The notes: generated from the sequence alone by a model not told the origin. A DNA stretch of 32,652 nucleotides from Actinomadura rubrisoli (GCF_004349215.1 NZ_SMKU01000068.1:1-32652), one strand, 5' to 3'; shown: positions 1 to 7,794, numbered from the stretch's first letter. Numbers and translations: made by a program.

Positions 1-42
1 GGCCGGCGGGACGGGCCGCTCCGGCTGGGGGCTCTGCGACAT
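1..42 (-). CDS. N-terminus of the next gene of the polyketide cluster (partial)
   Basis: Only the first 14 codons lie in the window (MSQSPQPERPVPPA). The start is supported by an AGGAG ribosome-binding site about 10 nt upstream on the minus strand and by the position 21 nt after the stop of the acyl-CoA dehydrogenase fusion, in the same direction. The product cannot be named from 14 residues. It shows that the biosynthetic operon continues past the left edge. Confidence 0.5.
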   Translation of the reverse strand, partial: MSQSPQPERPVPPA

Positions 43-63
43 CGAGGTCCGCTCCTCTCGTGG

Positions 64-2049
64 TCAGGTCGCGTTCGCGGCGATGAGGGTGCCGGCGGGA
101 GGTGCCAGGGCCTGCACGGCGATGTAGCCCGCGTCCCGCAGCGTCCGCTGGATCTCGTCCGGCGGCAGGGCCGACCCGCCCGCCGCCACGGAGCGGAGCC
201 GGGACACGGCGGCCCCCAGCGGCTCGCCTTCCGCCGTCAGGGTGTGGATCAGCAGCCATCCGCCTGGCCGGAGGTCCCGGCGCAGCCGCCGCAGCGCATC
301 GGTGGTCAGCAGCGGCGCGGGCGCCGGCGCGCAAATCCACACCAGGTCGAACCGCGCCTCGCCGGCGGTCGGCGCGTCGTCCGCTCTGGAGCTGGTCAGT
401 TCCGGCCCGGGATAGCGCCTGGTGAACTCCGCGGCCCAGCCGTCCTCGGCCCGGCCGATGTGCAGGACGTGCGGGGACGGGCCGTGCAGGCACTCGTCGA
501 AGCCGTCCAGCTCACGGGCGAGAACAGGGACGATGGTGTCGAGCAGCGCGCCGTACGGGATCGATGGCCCGCCGGGGCCGACGATGGAGCGCGGGCGCGG
601 TGTCGAGTCGTCCAGGGCGCGGGCGAGGAGGGTGCGTTCCGGTCCGCCGTGAAGGAACGGTGCGCAGCCGGCGTCCACCGTGAACCGGGCGCCGTCCGCG
701 TGGACGAGTCCCAGGGCGACCAGTACCTCCAGCACGGCCGCCGTGACGTCCTCGGGCAGGCCGGCCACGCCGGCGAGTGCGGACACGTCCACCGGACGGT
801 CCATGAGATCCAGCATCCCGGTCTCCAGCGCCGCGGCGACGGTGGCCGCCGCCCCGGACCGGTCCAGGAGGTCGGTGACCGTCGCGGTGATCCGTTCCAT
901 CCTCAGCCTCCGGTGTTCGGCCTGGCCGGCCGTGTGCTCGCCGATCTGCAGCAGGAGGGTCTCCTGGGGTCCGCTGCCGGCGACGAGGCCGAGCATGTCC
1001 CGGGCGACCCGTTCCCACGGGTGGGAGCGCAGGTAGCCCTCGCCGCCCATGAGGCTCAGCACCGTCTGGCTGAGCCAGATCCCCTGGTCGGTGACGAACT
1101 GCTTGGTCGCGGCGGCCAGCGGGTCGAAGTACGGGTCGAGGCCGTCGGCCGCGGCCAGCGTGCGGTGCAGCATGGCCCGCGAGCTCTCCACGGCGACCCG
1201 CATCCGGCCGATCGACAGCTGGACGTTCGGGAAGTCCAGCACCACGCGGCCACCGCGGTGCCGTGTGGTCAGCCTGCGGAGGCAGTCCTCGAACACGCCG
1301 CGCATGGTGCCGCAGGTGGCCGCCGCGCTGCCCACCCGGCGGCCGTTGAAGTGCAGGTTGAGTGCGCTGAGCCCGTCGGCGGGCCAGAGGAGGCGCGCGT
1401 CGTCCAGAAGCAGGTCGGTCACGGTGAGGCTGCCGATCGCGACCGAGTGCGCTCCGGCGGTCGCCACCGGCCGGACGAGCACGCCGGGGTCGGTGCGCTC
1501 GACGAGGAAGACCAGTGTGTCGCCGGAGTCGGGGTCGCGGGCCGACACCAGGAAGACGTCGGCGAGCAGCGCGCCCGCCACGATCGGCTTGTGGGCGGAG
1601 AGCCGCCAGCCGCCACCGGTTCGGCGGGCGGTGGATCGCTCGTCGAAGCGGTCGCGGTTCTCGAAGACGGCCACCGTGCCGAGCCGCCGCCCCGCGGCCA
1701 GCGGCCGCGCGTAGCGGTCTACGAGGTCCGGGCTTGCGGCATCGGCGATCATCCGGGCCACGCTGACGGTGATGTCGAGCAGGTCGGTGAATCCCTGGTC
1801 ACGGGCCAGGAAGGCGACCTCCTCCAGGACCAGTCCCCAGTCGCGGGAGGACCGTCCGGTGCCGCCGATCCGGGTGGGCAGCGCGAATCCCAGCAGGCCG
1901 GCCTCCGCGGCGGCGCGGAACACCGGCAGGGGCAGTCCGGCGCAGCGCCACGCCCGGTCGTGGGCGCCCGCGTTCACGTGGTCGCGCACGAACCCGGCGA
2001 ACTCGCGCCTGGCCTGTTCGGCGACCAGTGCGAACTCATCTGCTCGCAT
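64..2049 (-). CDS. Acyl-CoA dehydrogenase fused to a degenerate methyltransferase-like domain
   Basis: Protein of 661 aa. Residues 1-385 have the acyl-CoA dehydrogenase (ACAD) fold: helical N-terminal domain, beta-domain around residues 120-215, and a C-terminal helical domain with the GGEGY motif at 335-339 and RD at 350-351. In the usual YEGTNE block the catalytic Glu position holds Ser359 (AGSGPQE), so ordinary alpha-beta dehydrogenation is doubtful unless another residue acts as base. Residues 388-661 resemble a SAM O-methyltransferase with an N-terminal winged-helix part (388-480). The glycine-rich SAM loop is degraded (HIGRAEDG), while the later LRPGGWLLIH strand is kept. The two domains are in one frame with no stop. 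The start (ATG) lies within the 3' end of the ACP gene (14-nt overlap), implying translational coupling. I infer that it acts on acyl chains bound to the neighbouring ACP; the role of the second domain is unknown. Confidence 0.8.
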   Translation of the reverse strand: MRADEFALVAEQARREFAGFVRDHVNAGAHDRAWRCAGLPLPVFRAAAEAGLLGFALPTRIGGTGRSSRDWGLVLEEVAFLARDQGFTDLLDITVSVARMIADAASPDLVDRYARPLAAGRRLGTVAVFENRDRFDERSTARRTGGGWRLSAHKPIVAGALLADVFLVSARDPDSGDTLVFLVERTDPGVLVRPVATAGAHSVAIGSLTVTDLLLDDARLLWPADGLSALNLHFNGRRVGSAAATCGTMRGVFEDCLRRLTTRHRGGRVVLDFPNVQLSIGRMRVAVESSRAMLHRTLAAADGLDPYFDPLAAATKQFVTDQGIWLSQTVLSLMGGEGYLRSHPWERVARDMLGLVAGSGPQETLLLQIGEHTAGQAEHRRLRMERITATVTDLLDRSGAAATVAAALETGMLDLMDRPVDVSALAGVAGLPEDVTAAVLEVLVALGLVHADGARFTVDAGCAPFLHGGPERTLLARALDDSTPRPRSIVGPGGPSIPYGALLDTIVPVLARELDGFDECLHGPSPHVLHIGRAEDGWAAEFTRRYPGPELTSSRADDAPTAGEARFDLVWICAPAPAPLLTTDALRRLRRDLRPGGWLLIHTLTAEGEPLGAAVSRLRSVAAGGSALPPDEIQRTLRDAGYIAVQALAPPAGTLIAANAT

Positions 2050-2326
2050 CGTCCGCTCCGGTCTCCTGCCCGGCGGTCAGCAACTCGGCGAGCCGGTCGG
2101 CGACCTCGCCGAGGGTGCACCGGCCGGACAGCTCGTGCATCAGCAGGGTGACGCCCAGATCCTCCTGGATCGTCACCGACAGCTCCGCGACCGTCAGCGA
2201 GTCCAAGCCGAACGACTCCAGCGGCTCGGCCAGATCGATCGCCTGCGGCGTGGTCGCCAGCCGCTTTGCGAACAACAGGCGCAGATACTGGGGCGCGGAG
2301 CCGGGGACGCCGTGCTCACCGGCCAT
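2036..2326 (-). CDS. Free-standing acyl carrier protein
   Basis: 96 aa, normal ACP length. The phosphopantetheine attachment motif GLDSL is at about residues 40-44 (Ser43), with typical flanks (LESFGLDSLTVAELSVTIQE). It overlaps the upstream acyl-CoA dehydrogenase gene by 11 nt and the downstream fusion gene by 14 nt, so the three should be made together. The fatty acyl-AMP ligase four genes upstream is the likely loading enzyme, because that family transfers acyl-adenylates to ACPs rather than to CoA. The two flanking dehydrogenases are then candidates for modifying the ACP-bound acyl group. Confidence 0.9.
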   Translation of the reverse strand: MAGEHGVPGSAPQYLRLLFAKRLATTPQAIDLAEPLESFGLDSLTVAELSVTIQEDLGVTLLMHELSGRCTLGEVADRLAELLTAGQETGADDASR

Positions 2327-3974
2327 GGCGCAGTTCGACGATCGACAGCAGCCGTCCTGACCCGGCGGTACGCAGCATCGTCTGGAGCAGCTCGTCGGTG
2401 CCGCAGGCGTCGGAGCCCTCCGGCGGCCGCAGGTCCGTCAGCGCCAACAGGCGGTCCCAGCACATGGCCAACCACTGTCCTTCCTTGAACTCGGGACTCA
2501 GCAGGTCTTGGTTGGCGAGCCACATCCGATGGCACGCCCCCGCCGCGTAGAGGACGCAGTACCGGTGCGCCAGCGCGAAGGCGCCGGGAGGGGGGCGCCC
2601 AGTCCAGCGGCAGTGCCGCAGCTCGCGCGTCACCGCGTCGCGCTCGGCACGCAGCCGCGCGGCCCGGGCGGTCGCTCCGGCGGGCAGGTCGGCGTCCTCC
2701 CAGGTGCCGAGCGGGTCGGCCGGTCCCGGCCGCCCGGGCCCGAGCCCGGTCCGCTCGGGTCGCCACGGCGCGGCCGAGCGCGCCAGGCGGAACAGCGAGG
2801 ACGGGTCGGGACGGTCGGACGGGGTCCGCAGCCACGAGGCGAGCTGGGCGAGCTGCACCTGGGCGGTTCCTTCGAAGACCCCGATGACGGCCGCATCGCG
2901 GCTGAGCTTCTGGAGCATCCCGGTCGGCGGGCCGTCGCGCAGGTACGAGCGGGCGGCCAGCACCTGGCCGGAATCGCGGATCGCCCGTTCGCACAGCAGC
3001 GGCACCAGGTACTTGGTGATCGCCGAACGCAGCGAGCCGCGCCCTTCGTCCAGCGACAGCTCCCTGGCCGTGCTGATCGTGACGCATTCGCTGATCAGGA
3101 TGTCCAGGTACGCGCCGGTGAGCAGCCCTTGGACCGGTGCCAGAGACAGGATCGGCCGCCCGTACAGCCGTCGTTCACCGGCCCTGGCGAGCGCGATGCG
3201 CAGCGCGCTGTCGGCCGCACCCAGCGCGACGCCCGCGGCGAGCGTACGGGTGAACCGCAGGGTCGCCATCAGCATCTCCAGGCCCCGGCCCTGCGGCCCG
3301 AGCGCGGCTGTGCCGGGGAGGCCGCAGCCGTGGAAGGCGATTCCGGATAGGTCGTGGCCGCGCAGCCCGAGTGTCGGCACCTTCGGCAGATGCCGGAACT
3401 CGCCGGGAACCAGGCTTTTCTTGTCCAGCAGGAACAGCGCGGGCGTGGGTCCGGACCGGGCCAGCACGGTCACGAACCGGGCCCGGGTGGCGTTTCCGAT
3501 CATCCATTTGGCGCCGTCCAGCCGGAAGCCCGCCGCGGTGCGCTCGGCCCTGGTCGCGATGGCGGCCAGGTCGCTGCCCGCCGCTTCCTCGCTGACGGCG
3601 CAGGCTCCGAAACGCCCGGCCAGGACGTGCGCCGCGGTCTCCCCGCGCTGCGCGGCACCGCCCCACGCCCACACGGGGATCGAGGCGAGCAGCGTCGAGC
3701 CGTAGCCGACCGCCAGGACCGGGTCGCGCCGGGCCAGCGCGCGGAGCAGGCTCAGCAGCTCCTCGAAGCAGGCCAGCTCCCCGCCGTCCCGCCGGGGCAC
3801 CAGCCGGGCCGGGAAACGCCAGGCGTCCAGGGCCGCGAAGGCCGAGCCGGGGGGACGGGACGATTCGTCGTCGTCCAGCACCTGCCCAAAGGAGACCTGC
3901 GCGCGCGCGTCGAACGGGTCGCCCAAGGCCGCTTCCAGCGCTTGCGTGCTCTGGTACGCCGCCGGGATCACCAC
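2316..3974 (-). CDS. Acyl-CoA (acyl-ACP) dehydrogenase with C-terminal extension
   Basis: 552 aa with a GTG start. The ACAD core covers about residues 40-385. The FAD/substrate loop region has CAVSEEAAGSD (125-134), and the catalytic Glu is present in VFEGTAQVQ (Glu368). The C-terminal 165 residues are an extra helical region, partly Pro/Gly-rich at 385-430, that makes the protein longer than the usual 380-400 aa. ACADs remove two hydrogens from a thioester-linked acyl chain using FAD. In secondary metabolism, relatives work on carrier-protein-bound substrates (for example the prolyl-carrier oxidases of pyrrole pathways and TamP of tambjamine). Its start overlaps the preceding gene by 7 nt and its end overlaps the ACP gene by 11 nt. 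Unlike its neighbour at 64-2049 it keeps the catalytic base, so it is the likelier active desaturase. Confidence 0.85.
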   Translation of the reverse strand: MVIPAAYQSTQALEAALGDPFDARAQVSFGQVLDDDESSRPPGSAFAALDAWRFPARLVPRRDGGELACFEELLSLLRALARRDPVLAVGYGSTLLASIPVWAWGGAAQRGETAAHVLAGRFGACAVSEEAAGSDLAAIATRAERTAAGFRLDGAKWMIGNATRARFVTVLARSGPTPALFLLDKKSLVPGEFRHLPKVPTLGLRGHDLSGIAFHGCGLPGTAALGPQGRGLEMLMATLRFTRTLAAGVALGAADSALRIALARAGERRLYGRPILSLAPVQGLLTGAYLDILISECVTISTARELSLDEGRGSLRSAITKYLVPLLCERAIRDSGQVLAARSYLRDGPPTGMLQKLSRDAAVIGVFEGTAQVQLAQLASWLRTPSDRPDPSSLFRLARSAAPWRPERTGLGPGRPGPADPLGTWEDADLPAGATARAARLRAERDAVTRELRHCRWTGRPPPGAFALAHRYCVLYAAGACHRMWLANQDLLSPEFKEGQWLAMCWDRLLALTDLRPPEGSDACGTDELLQTMLRTAGSGRLLSIVELRHGR

Positions 3975-4801
3975 CGTTCGACCACCCAGCCGTGCTCAAG
4001 GCCGCGTTCAGAGTCCCCGGACCGCAGCTCGTGTACGAAGGTCGGCCCGTCCGCGTCGCTCCACACCGACGACACGACCCGTCCCTCGTCGAAAAGGTAG
4101 AAGGGCCGCTCCAGCAGGACGTCCAGCGTCCGGACGGGACGGCTGAGCCCGTCAGGGACCCGCTCGGGCGGGCGGGCGCAGCCCCGGATCAGCTCCGCCC
4201 GGCCCGTCGCGGCCAGCGTCAGCGCGGTCGGCCAGAACCATTGGTCGGCCATCTCGCACATATGCCGGTGGATGCGGAACGCCGTACTGGCCCGCGCCCG
4301 CGGCGCGCCGAGCCGTCCCAGCTCCCGGCGCAGCCGCGGTACCGGGGAGGTGTGCGGTACGGGCAGCAGCTCGTCATGGCGGAACAGCTTCAGCAGGCGG
4401 GGGTCCAGCGCGGCCGGGTTCCCCGCGAGCGACGGCTCGCCTTCGATCCGCAGCGGTATCAGCACCAGCGAGGCGCGGACGGCGGGCCGGGTGTCGCGGC
4501 CATCGTCGATGGCGACCTCGCAGCGCACCTGGCCGCCGCCGCACAGGGCCATGACCTGGGTGCGGACCCCCAGTTCCTCGGTGTCGGCGAAGCCCAGCGC
4601 GCGCTCGTAGCGGATCCGGACAGACCACACGACCAGCCCGGTGCCGCACTCGGTGAGCAGCCGGCGATGGCTGATCAGGTGCCGGCGCAGCCAGCGGGTA
4701 CCGGCATCGAACGTGATCCGGCCGACGGCGGCGGGTTGCAGCTGCAACGGGTCGAACAGCCCGGCGTCCGCGGGGACGCGGTGGCGGTCAGCGCGCGGCA
4801 C
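3968..4801 (-). CDS. Unrecognised protein, possibly double hotdog (thioesterase/dehydratase-like)
   Basis: 277 aa with a GTG start 3 nt after the MoaD-like gene. No confident family match by eye. Two halves have beta-rich strings like those of acyl-thioester-binding hotdog proteins: about 30-120 (strands ending in RASLVLIPLRI) and about 170-277 (helix-like HRHMCEMADQWFWPTALTLAA, then PVRTLDVLLERPFYLFDEGRVVSSVWS). There is no signal peptide or membrane segment. Sitting between an acyl-AMP ligase/MoaD pair and an acyl-CoA dehydrogenase/ACP pair, it could hydrolyse, hydrate or bind an ACP-linked intermediate. The hotdog assignment is a guess from predicted strand pattern only; a structure prediction would settle it. 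Confidence 0.55.
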   Translation of the reverse strand: MPRADRHRVPADAGLFDPLQLQPAAVGRITFDAGTRWLRRHLISHRRLLTECGTGLVVWSVRIRYERALGFADTEELGVRTQVMALCGGGQVRCEVAIDDGRDTRPAVRASLVLIPLRIEGEPSLAGNPAALDPRLLKLFRHDELLPVPHTSPVPRLRRELGRLGAPRARASTAFRIHRHMCEMADQWFWPTALTLAATGRAELIRGCARPPERVPDGLSRPVRTLDVLLERPFYLFDEGRVVSSVWSDADGPTFVHELRSGDSERGLEHGWVVERW

Positions 4802-4804
4802 GGC

Positions 4805-5074
4805 TCATCCTCCGGATACGGCGAGCAGGATGTCGATCTGGTCGTCGGAACCCACCTCAAGGTGCAGGAACCGGCCCGTCAGCAGCTCCCCGTTGAGCGC
4901 GAAGCGGTGGGTGCGGCGAAGCCGTCCGTTCCGGTCGTACAGCACCTCCGCCATGCCGGGGTACCGGCCGACCAGTTCGTCGATCGCGGACTGGACGGTG
5001 CCGTCCGCGACCCTGAGGCGCGGCTGGAAGTCGGTGAAGCGCAGCAGCGCCCCAGAGACCCGGAACGTCGTCAT
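4805..5074 (-). CDS. MoaD/ThiS-like small protein with C-terminal Gly-Gly
   Basis: 89 aa. The beta-grasp pattern and the ending LLAVSGG match the MoaD/ThiS ubiquitin-like sulfur carriers, whose terminal glycine is adenylated and converted to a thiocarboxylate. The start was chosen at the ATG overlapping the acyl-AMP ligase stop (ATGA, 4-nt overlap); a longer upstream reading would run deep into the ligase gene. No MoeB/ThiF-type E1, rhodanese or JAMM protease lies within the window, so activation would need a housekeeping E1 or one outside it. Its place inside an acyl-activating operon suggests either sulfur delivery to the product (as in thioquinolobactin-type thiocarboxylates) or a protein-interaction role. 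The family call is good; the function is inference. Confidence 0.8.
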   Translation of the reverse strand: MTTFRVSGALLRFTDFQPRLRVADGTVQSAIDELVGRYPGMAEVLYDRNGRLRRTHRFALNGELLTGRFLHLEVGSDDQIDILLAVSGG

Positions 5075-6717
5075 CGCCTGCTCCCGAACCGGGCCGTGGC
5101 ACGGACATCGAGCCGGCGCGATCCGTACAGCGCGCTCAGCCGTGACCGCTGGAGCTTTCCGCTGGAAGTCTTGGGCAGCGTGCCGGGCGCGACGAACTCC
5201 ACCGCGGACGGACCGGCGCCGTGCCGCTCCACGAGGCGTCGCCGGATCCAGCCGCAGGCTTCGCGCAGGCCGGACGGGGCCGGGCCAGAGCCGAGCCGCA
5301 CCTCGGCGATGACCACATACCGGCCTGCGCCGTCGGGAACGGCGACGCAGTTGCCGGGCCGCACCGCGGTGCACTCACTCGCCGTCGCCTCCAGCTCACC
5401 GGGGTGCAGCTTGCGGCCGGCGACGACGATCACATCGTCGAGCCTGCCGATGACGTAGAGCTCGCCCTCCCGGACGGCGGCCAGATCGCTGGTGGTGAGC
5501 CAGCCGCCCTTCGGAGGGCACCCGGGCAGCCCGACATACTCCGACAGAAGGGACGGGCCGCCGACCGACAGCGGCCCCGGGTTGCCCTCGGTACGGATCC
5601 GCATCCCGGGCAGCGGGGGACCGCAGGAGACCAGTTCCATGCCGTCGGATCCGGCGGCGGGCGTCCATCGGCCGCGCCCGAGATCCTCGGCCGACACCTT
5701 CACCGACGTCCAGGACCGCCCCGGCGGAACGCAGGTCACGCCTACCGCCGCCTCGGCGAGCCCGTACGCCGGGCACAGCGCGAGTGGATCCAGTCCAGCG
5801 GCCTCGGTAGCCGCGGCGAAGCGGCGCAGGCTGTCGGCCCGGACCGGCTCGGCGGCGACGATGGCGATGCGCAGCGCGGACAGGTCGAGCATCCCGCCCC
5901 GTCCGGCCGCCAGAGTCCGGGCCGTCATGTCCAGTGCGAAGTTCGGCGCCCACGTCGTCGTCGCCGCCCGTTCGGAGCAGGCCCGCAGCCAGCTTTCCGG
6001 TCGCGCCAGGAACGCCGCCGGGGGCATCAGCACCAGCTCGCGCGCCCGGCACGGCAGCCCCATGCCGGCGAGGGTCGTCAGGCATGCGCCGATCAGCCCC
6101 ATGTCGTGCGACAGCGGCAGCCATGAGCAGCAGACCATCTCCCGCGCCGGGTCGCCGAACCCGGCCAGGATCGCCTTGATGTTGGCGGCGATGGCGGACG
6201 AGGTGAGCCGCACCCCCTTCGGGGAGCCGCCGCTCCCCGAAGAGAACTGGATGAAGTCGCCCGCTTCGGTGGCGTCGCGGCGCGCGCCGAAACCGGCGCA
6301 CAAGCTGAACGGCACCACCCGTTGGGCCAGCGGTTGGAACGAGCCCATCTCATGGTCCGGCACCGCGAGGACACCGGCGTGCACCAGTTCGCACCAGCGC
6401 CGCACGCCCTCGGTGTACTCGTCGGTGCGCATGCCGCGGGCCCGTTGCGGAAGCGAGGCGACGGCTATTCCGGCGCGCCAGGCGCCCAGCAGCGACACCA
6501 GGCAGTCCGGGGAGGCATCGAGCATCAGCGCGGCCGCCTCACCGGGCTCGACGCGCCCGCGGAAGAACGCGGCGGCCCGTTCGGAACGGCGCCACAGTTC
6601 GGTCATCGAGACGGGGGATCCGGCGTCGCCGCTGAACCACACGCGTCCGCTGCTGCGGGCCGCCGCGTCCAGTAGTTCCGGCAGGGTCTCCGGGGGAGCC
6701 GTCACTGCGCCGCTCAT
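5071..6717 (-). CDS. Fatty acyl-AMP ligase-type adenylating enzyme (FAAL)
   Basis: 548 aa member of the ANL adenylating superfamily. It has the phosphate loop FSSGSGGSPKGV, the FAAL-typical SWLPLSHDMGLIG, the A5-like block CPAYGLAEAAVG, the A7 TSDLA, the A8 hinge IGRLDDVIVVAGRKLHPGE and the A10 block LPKTSSGKLQRS with its catalytic Lys. FAALs form acyl-AMP from a carboxylic acid and ATP and pass the acyl group to an ACP phosphopantetheine. The free ACP at 2036-2326 is the obvious acceptor. The gene overlaps the SnoaL-like gene upstream and the MoaD-like gene downstream by 4 nt each (ATGA). Substrate choice (fatty acid versus aromatic acid) cannot be read directly, though the SWLPL-HDMG motif favours a FAAL over an aryl ligase. 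Confidence 0.88.
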   Translation of the reverse strand: MSGAVTAPPETLPELLDAAARSSGRVWFSGDAGSPVSMTELWRRSERAAAFFRGRVEPGEAAALMLDASPDCLVSLLGAWRAGIAVASLPQRARGMRTDEYTEGVRRWCELVHAGVLAVPDHEMGSFQPLAQRVVPFSLCAGFGARRDATEAGDFIQFSSGSGGSPKGVRLTSSAIAANIKAILAGFGDPAREMVCCSWLPLSHDMGLIGACLTTLAGMGLPCRARELVLMPPAAFLARPESWLRACSERAATTTWAPNFALDMTARTLAAGRGGMLDLSALRIAIVAAEPVRADSLRRFAAATEAAGLDPLALCPAYGLAEAAVGVTCVPPGRSWTSVKVSAEDLGRGRWTPAAGSDGMELVSCGPPLPGMRIRTEGNPGPLSVGGPSLLSEYVGLPGCPPKGGWLTTSDLAAVREGELYVIGRLDDVIVVAGRKLHPGELEATASECTAVRPGNCVAVPDGAGRYVVIAEVRLGSGPAPSGLREACGWIRRRLVERHGAGPSAVEFVAPGTLPKTSSGKLQRSRLSALYGSRRLDVRATARFGSRR

Positions 6718-7163
6718 CCGTGCAGGCTCCGCAGCAGGTGGCGGCTCACGTCGCCCACATGGTCGATGCGGATGCGGCGATGCGCGAACCCCCAGCCACT
6801 CTCGCCGATCTGGTACCGGTCCTCGTATCCGCCGACCATGATGGCCTGGAGCGGGAGGTCGTCGGTCCGCTGGAACACGGTGAAGTACGACCGCCCGGCC
6901 GCGGCCGACGCGCCGTCGGCGTCGACCACGAGATTGGTCGTCACATGCTTGGTATGCGGCGTGCCGTCATCGGAGTAGATGCGGATGAACCGTTCGAAGA
7001 CCTGTTGGACGGCGGTGCTCCCAGTCGCCGTGATCGGAGTGTCCGCGATGGTCAGCGTGCCCTGATGGAACAGCGCTCCCGCACGCGCGAAGTCTCCGGC
7101 GTCGATCAGTTCCGAATACCGGGCGCAAAGGCGTGCTATCTCGGGGTCACTCACGGCTGGCAT
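6714..7163 (-). CDS. SnoaL-like / NTF2-fold protein
   Basis: 149 aa. Its pattern is that of the SnoaL-like/nuclear transport factor 2 superfamily: an N-terminal helix with LCARYSELIDAGDFARAGALF, then TGSTAVQQVFERFIR, then HVTTNLVVDADGASAAAGRSYFTVFQ, the usual His/Thr-rich central strand, and WGFAHRRIRIDHVGD near the end. Family members include polyketide cyclases, epoxide hydrolases, Delta5-3-ketosteroid-isomerase-like enzymes and aromatic-ring dioxygenase small subunits; which reaction applies here is not readable. It is the first gene of the tightly overlapping set running to the left edge, with a GGAAGGGAG ribosome-binding site 6 nt before the ATG, and is followed by the acyl-AMP ligase with a 4-nt overlap. 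Confidence 0.8.
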   Translation of the reverse strand: MPAVSDPEIARLCARYSELIDAGDFARAGALFHQGTLTIADTPITATGSTAVQQVFERFIRIYSDDGTPHTKHVTTNLVVDADGASAAAGRSYFTVFQRTDDLPLQAIMVGGYEDRYQIGESGWGFAHRRIRIDHVGDVSRHLLRSLHG

Positions 7164-7199
7164 CGCCGGCTCCCTTCCGCGGAATGTTCCGTGGCGCGG

Positions 7200-7230
7200 G
7201 GGCGGAACCGCATCCGCCGCGGCTCCGCCC
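7200..7230 (-). terminator. Hairpin between the EF-hand gene and the SnoaL operon
   Basis: A 12-bp inverted repeat (plus-strand GGGCGGAACCGC at 7200-7211, GCGGCTCCGCCC at 7219-7230, one wobble pair) with a 7-nt loop lies 7 nt after the EF-hand stop. There is no clear T-run. It could stop transcription, or damp read-through from the PKS and EF-hand genes into the SnoaL-led operon. Confidence 0.55.
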
Positions 7231-7236
7231 TAAGGC

Positions 7237-7794
7237 TCATAGCGGGCCGAAGAACCAGTTCCCGGGTGCGTCCGGGTCGTCGCTGGACAGGAAGTCGATG
7301 AACCCCTGCCGGAACTCGTCGCGGCTGATGGCCCCGTCGCCGTCCAGGTCCATCCGGTCGAAGACGGCCCTGGCGTCGTCGCCGGAGACGGCCATGGTCA
7401 CCTGGAGCATGCGCGAGTGTTCATCGCGGGAGAGCCGCCCGGTCCCGTCTGCGTCGGCCGCTTCGAAGTACGCGTCGGCGACGGCGGACGCCCGCGCGAG
7501 GTAGTCGTCCCGGCGGGACTGCATGCCCGCGACCGCAGCCTCGATCCACTGCTCGATGTTCATGCGGACGGTGCCATCGTGGTCGTGCGGGGCCTGGAGG
7601 TCCCAGACGCCCTTCGAGACCTCCACCATGCGCTGGTACTTGTCGGAGTCCGGCGGAATGCCGAGCGCCTTGGCGTACGCCTTCCCGTACTGCTCGAAGT
7701 CGCGGCGATCCACCAGACCGTCGTCGTCGACGTCCGCCGTCTTGAACCAGCGGTTGAACTTTTGGAACCTGAGATCGCTCGATGCCGTGGTCAT
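7237..7794 (-). CDS. Calerythrin-like EF-hand calcium-binding protein
   Basis: 185 aa with four EF-hand positions. The first loop (DVDDDGLVDRRD) has Asp at positions 1, 3, 5 and 12. The second (around DHDGTVRMNIE) is degenerate, lacking the first ligand. The third (DADGTGRLSRDE) and fourth (DLDGDGAISRDE) are fully canonical, with Glu at position 12. Length and layout match calerythrin, a soluble calcium buffer or sensor of actinomycetes. An in-frame ATG 12 codons upstream was passed over because AGGAG sits 5 nt before this ATG. It lies between the PKS and the SnoaL-led operon on the same strand. No enzymatic part is visible; a role for calcium in this cluster is only inferred from position. 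Confidence 0.88.
   Translation of the reverse strand: MTTASSDLRFQKFNRWFKTADVDDDGLVDRRDFEQYGKAYAKALGIPPDSDKYQRMVEVSKGVWDLQAPHDHDGTVRMNIEQWIEAAVAGMQSRRDDYLARASAVADAYFEAADADGTGRLSRDEHSRMLQVTMAVSGDDARAVFDRMDLDGDGAISRDEFRQGFIDFLSSDDPDAPGNWFFGPL

Noticed and set aside
244..2151. Long plus-strand open frame (635 codons) opposite the dehydrogenase fusion
   Set aside because: Its translation has no family motifs, is rich in Arg/Gly/Val, and is the antisense shadow of a gene with clear ACAD features; high GC leaves such frames open.
3968..4801. Calling the 277-aa protein a FabA/FcoT-type thioesterase
   Set aside because: The catalytic motifs of those families were not found; only a strand pattern suggests hotdog, so it is left as unrecognised.
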